A program made the position numbers and the translations under genes. Source: Rhodococcus triatomae BKS 15-14 (GTDB taxonomy: Bacteria > Actinomycetota > Actinomycetes > Mycobacteriales > Mycobacteriaceae). Taken from it: a stretch of DNA of 64,000 nt. Below are positions 59,882 through 64,000 of the stretch, piece by piece (the stretch's first letter is position 1; every line of letters starts with the position of its first letter). The stretch lies in contig AODO01000074.1 in the NCBI GenBank assembly GCA_000341795.1, positions 62,001-126,000 on the forward strand. The letters run 5' to 3'. The notes under the pieces were generated by a model. That model made no database searches and was not told the origin of the DNA. It saw only the letters and a program-made list of their open reading frames with translations.

Positions 59882-60454
59882 GTGACCAGTGCCCACCCGC
59901 CGGAACCGGATCCGAGCGATCTGCGGGATCTCCTGGCCAAACAGGAGATCCACGAGGTGGTGCTGCGATACTGCCGCGGGATCGACCGCCTCGACCTGGA
60001 TCTGGTGCGCAGCTGCTACCACCCGGACGGCATCGACCACCACACCGGCTTCGACGGCACCGTCGACGAGTACATCGCCTGGGTGGGGCCGAAACTCGAG
60101 TCGCTCGGCGGCACCATGCACTTCGTCGGGAACCACCTCGTCGAACTGCTCGGAGACGTCGCGATCAGCGAGACCTACGCCACGAACGTGCACTGGGGAC
60201 ACCCGCGCCGTGGCGACTTCACCAGCGGGGCCCGGTTCGTGGACCTGATGGAGCGCAGGGACGGCCGGTGGGCGATCGCCGAGCGCTGGGCGGTGCGCGA
60301 GTGGACCCGTTCGGACGAGGGTCGGATGATCGCGCCCGAGGACCGAGGGCCCCGAGGAACCCGTGGCGGCGAGGACCTGCTCGACACGCTGCGCGCCCGA
60401 CTGCAACGCCGAGCAGCTCCGTCCTCCGCACGCAGGAGCGCCGCAGGCGCCTAG
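59882..60454 (+). CDS. SnoaL-like (NTF2-fold) protein
   Basis: 190-residue NTF2-fold protein (EIHEVVLRYCRGIDRLDLDLV; DGIDHHTGFDGTVDEYI; HFVGNHLVELLGD). GTG start with AAGGAG perfectly spaced. The C-terminal 40 residues are Arg/Pro-rich and probably disordered. Third gene of the ligase transcript; the FAD/Fe-S oxidoreductase follows after 10 bp. Confidence 0.82.
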   Translation: MTSAHPPEPDPSDLRDLLAKQEIHEVVLRYCRGIDRLDLDLVRSCYHPDGIDHHTGFDGTVDEYIAWVGPKLESLGGTMHFVGNHLVELLGDVAISETYATNVHWGHPRRGDFTSGARFVDLMERRDGRWAIAERWAVREWTRSDEGRMIAPEDRGPRGTRGGEDLLDTLRARLQRRAAPSSARRSAAGA

Positions 60455-60464
60455 GATCGGCAGC

Positions 60465-63293
60465 GTGTCCGGTGCGGATTCGACGGCGTCCGCCGTCGCG
60501 GAGCTACGCTCCCGCCTCGACGGCGACGTCGAGGACGACACTCGCCGTCGCGCCGAGTACTCGTCCGACGCATCCAACTACCGGGTGGTGCCGCGGGCCG
60601 TGGTGTTTCCCCGCTCCGACGAGGACGTGGCGGCCACCCTCGCGACCGGCCGGGAGCACGGCCTACCGGTGACCGCGCGCGGAGCGGGAACATCCGTTGC
60701 GGGCAACGCGATCGGACCCGGACTCGTCCTCGACTTCAGCCGTCACCTGAACCGGATCGTCGACCTCGACCCGGACTCCCGAACCGCGCTCGTGCAACCG
60801 GGTGTCGTGCTGTCGACGCTGCAGCGCACAGCGGCGGAGCACGGACTGCGGTTCGGACCCGACCCGTCCACCCAGGACCGGTGCACCGTCGGAGGCATGC
60901 TCGGCAACAACGCCTGCGGACCGCGCGCGGTGACGTGGGGGCGCACCGCCGACAACGCCCGCTCGCTGCGGATACTCGACGGGGGCGGCGCCGAACGCAT
61001 CCTTGCGAACAGCCTGTCCGCCGTACCCGGCCTGGACGGGTTCGTCGCGGCGAACCTCGCGACGCTGCGCACCGAACTGGGACGTTTCGACCGTCAGGCG
61101 TCCGGGTTCTCCCTCGAGCACCTGCTGCCCGAGCGGGGACATTCCGTGGCGAAGGCGTTCGTCGGTACCGAGGGCACGTGCGGGCTGATCCTCGACGCCA
61201 CCGTCGACCTCGTCCCGGTGCCGACCGCGACCGCGCTGGCGGTGCTCGGCTATCCCGACATGCCGACCGCCGCGGACGACGTCCCCGCGTTGACGGCGGG
61301 GCACCCGCTCGCGGTGGAGGGCATCGACGCCCGGCTGGTGGAGGTGGTGCGGCAGCACAAGGGTGCCGCCTCGGTTCCCGACATGCCGCGCGGCGGCGGC
61401 TGGCTGTTCGTCGAGACGGCAGGCGCCACCACCGAGGAGGCGATGGACGCGGCGGCCCGCCTCTGCCGGTCGTCGGCGGCGGTGGACACGCGGGTCGTGC
61501 CCACCGGTCCGGAATCCGCTGCACTGTGGCGCATCCGGGCGGACGGCGTCGGACTGTCCGGGCGGACCCGGGCGGGCACCCCCGCCTGGCCGGGCTGGGA
61601 GGACGCCGCAGTGCCCCAGCACCGGCTCGGACGGTATCTGCGCGAGTTCGACACGCTGATGGGCGAACACGGCGTGGACGGCGTGCTGTACGGGCACTTC
61701 GGCGACGGGTGCGTGCACGTCCGGCTCGACTTCCCGTTCGACCGGGCACCGCAACGGTTCCGGGAGTTCCTCGTCGATGCGGCCACACTCGTTGCCGCAC
61801 ACGGTGGTTCGATGTCCGGCGAGCACGGCGACGGCCGGGCCCGGTCGGAGTTGCTACCGCTGATGTACTCCCCCGCAGCGCTGTCCGCGTTCGCCGGATT
61901 CAAGGCACTGTTCGATCCCGCAGAGGTACTCAATCCCGGCGTGGTGGTCGATCCGGCAGCGGTCGACGCCGATCTTCGGGTCCCCGCCGCCGTGCCGGTC
62001 TCACCGGTGGGCGGACTCGCCCTCGCCGAGGATCGGGGGGACCTGTCGATCGCCGCCCATCGCTGCGTCGGAATCGGCAAGTGCCGAGCGGACTCCGGCG
62101 ACTTCATGTGCCCGTCGTACCGCGCGACCCGCGACGAGAAGGACAGCACCCGCGGACGCGCCCGCGTCCTGCAGGAGACGATCAACGGCACCCTCGTCAC
62201 CGGCGGTTTCGCCTCCGACGAACTCGCCGACTCCCTCGACCTGTGCCTGTCGTGCAAGGCCTGCGCCACGGACTGTCCCGCAGGGGTCGACATGGCGTCC
62301 TACAAGTCGGAGGTACTGCACCGGCGGTACCGCCACCGGCTGCGTCCGCCCTCGCACTACACGCTGGGGCAGCTGTCGCGATGGACGGCGCTCGCGTCAC
62401 GGATACCGGCACTCGTGAACGCGGCCGCGGCGGTCTCGCCCCTGCGCCGTGGCGGGCTCCGACTCGCGGGGCTGGACCCGCGCCGCGACGTGCCCCCGCT
62501 CGCCCGGCAGAGTTTCCGCCGCTGGTGGCGGAGGCGGCCACCCACCACCACCGGGCGGGAGGTACTGCTGTGGGTCGACACCTTCACCGACGGCTTCACA
62601 CCGGGAGTCGCCCGCGCCGCCGTCACCCTCCTCGAATCCGCCGGATACCGCGTCACCGTCACCGAGCGCCGCACCTGCTGCGGGCTCACCTGGATCACCA
62701 CCGGCCAACTCGACGGTGCGCGACGGCAGCTCGCCGCCACCCTCGATCAACTCGCGCCACACGTCGACGCGGGGCTCACCGTCGTCGCACTCGAACCCTC
62801 CTGTGCCGCCGTGCTGCGGTCGGACTCCACCGAACTGCTACCGGACGACCCGCGGTCGGGTCGAGTCGCGGCGGCCACCCGAACCCTCGCCGAGTTCCTC
62901 ACCGACGCCACGACCCCGGACGGCGCCGCGTGGCAACCGCGGGACCTGCGCGGCGTCGAGGTCGTCGTCCAGCCGCACTGCCACCACCATGCGGTGCTCG
63001 GGTTCCGCACCGATCGCGCCCTCCTCGACCGCACCGGAGCCACCGTCCACCAGCTCTCCGGCTGCTGCGGTCTGGCAGGCAACTTCGGCATGGAACGCGG
63101 CCACCACGACGTCTCGGTGGCAGTCGCAGCCAATTCCCTGCTACCCGCCCTGACCGGCCGTCCCGACGCGATCCTGCTCGCGGACGGCTTCTCGTGCCGA
63201 ACCCAGTCCGCCCAGCTGGCGGGCCGTTTCGGCGTGCATCTCGCGGAACTCCTCGTCGACGACGCGACCCGAGGTCCCACCATCGAGCCGTGA
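60465..63293 (+). CDS. Fused FAD-linked oxidase / iron-sulfur oxidoreductase (GlcD-GlpC-like)
   Basis: 942 residues. An N-terminal PCMH-type FAD domain (about 40-260: TARGAGTSVAGNAIGPG, VGGMLGNNACG) and FAD-oxidase C-terminal domain (YGHFGDGCVHVR, GEHGDGRARS) are followed by two 4Fe-4S motifs (CVGIGKC..C; CLSCKACATDCP) and two CCG domains (RTCCGLTW; SGCCGLAGNFG). This is the layout of D-lactate/2-hydroxyacid dehydrogenases that pass electrons to the respiratory chain. Substrate is a D-2-hydroxy acid by family; which one is unknown. GTG start, weak ribosome site. Confidence 0.87.
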   Translation: MSGADSTASAVAELRSRLDGDVEDDTRRRAEYSSDASNYRVVPRAVVFPRSDEDVAATLATGREHGLPVTARGAGTSVAGNAIGPGLVLDFSRHLNRIVDLDPDSRTALVQPGVVLSTLQRTAAEHGLRFGPDPSTQDRCTVGGMLGNNACGPRAVTWGRTADNARSLRILDGGGAERILANSLSAVPGLDGFVAANLATLRTELGRFDRQASGFSLEHLLPERGHSVAKAFVGTEGTCGLILDATVDLVPVPTATALAVLGYPDMPTAADDVPALTAGHPLAVEGIDARLVEVVRQHKGAASVPDMPRGGGWLFVETAGATTEEAMDAAARLCRSSAAVDTRVVPTGPESAALWRIRADGVGLSGRTRAGTPAWPGWEDAAVPQHRLGRYLREFDTLMGEHGVDGVLYGHFGDGCVHVRLDFPFDRAPQRFREFLVDAATLVAAHGGSMSGEHGDGRARSELLPLMYSPAALSAFAGFKALFDPAEVLNPGVVVDPAAVDADLRVPAAVPVSPVGGLALAEDRGDLSIAAHRCVGIGKCRADSGDFMCPSYRATRDEKDSTRGRARVLQETINGTLVTGGFASDELADSLDLCLSCKACATDCPAGVDMASYKSEVLHRRYRHRLRPPSHYTLGQLSRWTALASRIPALVNAAAAVSPLRRGGLRLAGLDPRRDVPPLARQSFRRWWRRRPPTTTGREVLLWVDTFTDGFTPGVARAAVTLLESAGYRVTVTERRTCCGLTWITTGQLDGARRQLAATLDQLAPHVDAGLTVVALEPSCAAVLRSDSTELLPDDPRSGRVAAATRTLAEFLTDATTPDGAAWQPRDLRGVEVVVQPHCHHHAVLGFRTDRALLDRTGATVHQLSGCCGLAGNFGMERGHHDVSVAVAANSLLPALTGRPDAILLADGFSCRTQSAQLAGRFGVHLAELLVDDATRGPTIEP

Positions 63294-63359
63294 CGTACGG
63301 CACCATCAGGTCGGCCGGCTCACTCCGACCCGGTCCGATCCCGAAGGGCTGGTGAAGCA

Positions 63360-63902
63360 GTGGCAAACACACGCACGCGCTCGAAGAAGGTGGCCGCAAC
63401 CCTGTCCGGGGCAGCCGTCGCCGCGGTCGCCGTCACCCTGACGGCGGCCCCAACCGCATCCGCGCAGGGCGCCGTACCCGCCGCGCCGACGATCACGGCG
63501 ACCGCCGACGGCACCGACGTGACGATCAGCCTGGACGACCCGAACTCCGGGATCGAACACGCCCTCACCGGCTGCTCGGCGGTGCTGATCGACCCGGTCA
63601 AGGCGGTGCCCCTGCTCCCCTCGCTCGTCGCGGGCGAGTTCCCGCCGCTCGACCAGATCGATCCCGCGATCCTCGCCTGGGGCCCCGGGCTGCCCCCGAC
63701 CTCCGCCCTCGACCGGACCCAGACCTACGTCGCAACCGGCATCCCCGCCGGGGTCCACCTCGCCGTCGGAGTCTGCGTCAACACGCTCGCCCCCGGTGAT
63801 CCCGGCGTCGCGTTCACGCCGGTGTTCGTCGGTGGACCCCTCGAGATCGGCTCGTCGGTGCTCGACGCGGGATCGTCCGTGATCGGCCTCGGCACCGGTT
63901 AG
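63360..63902 (+). CDS. Secreted protein of unknown function
   Basis: 180-residue protein with a Sec signal peptide (basic NTRTRSKK, hydrophobic to about 30, cleavage after ASA near residue 35). The mature part of about 145 residues is rich in Pro, Ala, Gly and beta-type segments (TITATADGTDVTISL) and has two Cys that could form one disulfide. No catalytic motif recognised. GTG start. Its C-terminus is Gly/Ser-rich (GSSVLDAGSSVIGLGTG). A long palindrome follows. Confidence 0.75.
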   Translation: MANTRTRSKKVAATLSGAAVAAVAVTLTAAPTASAQGAVPAAPTITATADGTDVTISLDDPNSGIEHALTGCSAVLIDPVKAVPLLPSLVAGEFPPLDQIDPAILAWGPGLPPTSALDRTQTYVATGIPAGVHLAVGVCVNTLAPGDPGVAFTPVFVGGPLEIGSSVLDAGSSVIGLGTG

Positions 63903-63915
63903 GCGACTTCGTTCG

Positions 63916-63961
63916 CCTGTGCGCGCTTTTGGTAGTGGGGACTACCAAAAGCGCGCACAGG
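63916..63961. terminator. Perfect 21-bp-arm palindrome, same family as 640-679
   Basis: Arms 63916-63936 and 63941-63961 are exactly complementary around GGGG, 14 bp after the secreted-protein stop. The core GTGCGCG..TTTGGTAG is shared with the hairpin at 640-679; only the two bases between the GCG run and the T run differ. Confidence 0.8.
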
Positions 63962-64000
63962 TGCGACGCGCCTACGTCTGCGCGACGGTGCGGAGCGCGT

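Noticed and set aside
1-64000. tRNA, rRNA, riboswitch or insertion-sequence features
   Set aside because: No cloverleaf-like, rRNA-like, known riboswitch or transposase sequence was recognised on either strand by eye; a covariance-model scan would be needed to exclude small RNAs.

Overview
The window is about 69-70% GC, almost fully coding, with abundant GTG starts, 1-4 nt start/stop overlaps, several probable leaderless promoters and long perfect palindromes between convergent genes. Together with a 7Fe FdxA-type ferredoxin, F420-type oxidoreductase, Rv1264-like cyclase and M. tuberculosis-like FadB2, FadD17, ChsE, ChsH and Ltp2 relatives, this points to a Rhodococcus-like mycolic-acid actinobacterium. 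No rRNA, tRNA, CRISPR, prophage or insertion sequence was seen.

Layout. (1) 1-11.9 kb: housekeeping and accessory genes: end of fadB2, a 51-residue hydrophobic peptide, two DHA2 exporters (one with a divergent TetR regulator), sulfurtransferase, VOC protein, ilvD, a class III nucleotide cyclase, a DUF6319-like protein and a secreted S1 protease. (2) 11.9-35.5 kb: a large catabolic island. It encodes an importer (ATPase, permease, two paralogous binding lipoproteins), CoA activation (acyl-CoA synthetase, tandem-domain CoA-transferase, enoyl-CoA hydratase, oxidoreductase), a CarAa-like Rieske oxygenase with its own ferredoxin and reductase, an MhpB-like extradiol dioxygenase, C-C hydrolases, a class II aldolase-type protein that may be a ring decarboxylase, a two-subunit MaoC hydratase, and two IclR regulators. 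Several members have lost their catalytic residues. A common inverted repeat, CGGTCCG-N5-CGGACCG, lies 29-30 bp upstream of the -10 element of the promoters of all its main operons, so I read the island as one IclR-controlled regulon for an unidentified aromatic or aryl-alkyl acid. (3) 35.6-39.3 kb: PAP2 phosphatase, an orphan Vsr nuclease, PhoD phosphatase and a MUG-type DNA glycosylase.

(4) 39.4-46.8 kb: an eight-gene minus-strand operon resembling the M. tuberculosis igr cholesterol side-chain operon in rearranged order: a heteromeric acyl-CoA dehydrogenase, a heteromeric MaoC hydratase, an Ltp2-type aldolase with its DUF35 partner, plus a further hydratase and two SDRs. It should remove a short acyl unit from a bulky CoA thioester. 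(5) 46.8-51.2 kb: an MFS exporter, a SnoaL-like protein, an AzlCD amino-acid exporter with a divergent XRE-cupin repressor, and a DUF1992 protein. (6) 51.2-64 kb: a second heteromeric acyl-CoA dehydrogenase pair, an F420-type oxidoreductase, an SDR and a FadD17-like ligase on the minus strand; then another ligase, two SnoaL-like proteins, a large FAD/iron-sulfur oxidoreductase and a secreted protein on the plus strand.

Convergent gene ends repeatedly carry long palindromes of two distinct families: a GTGCGCG...TTTGGTAG hairpin near both edges of the window, and a 51-bp CTGAAGG element that occurs as adjacent pairs at two sites. All assignments come from reading the translated sequences; no database search was run.
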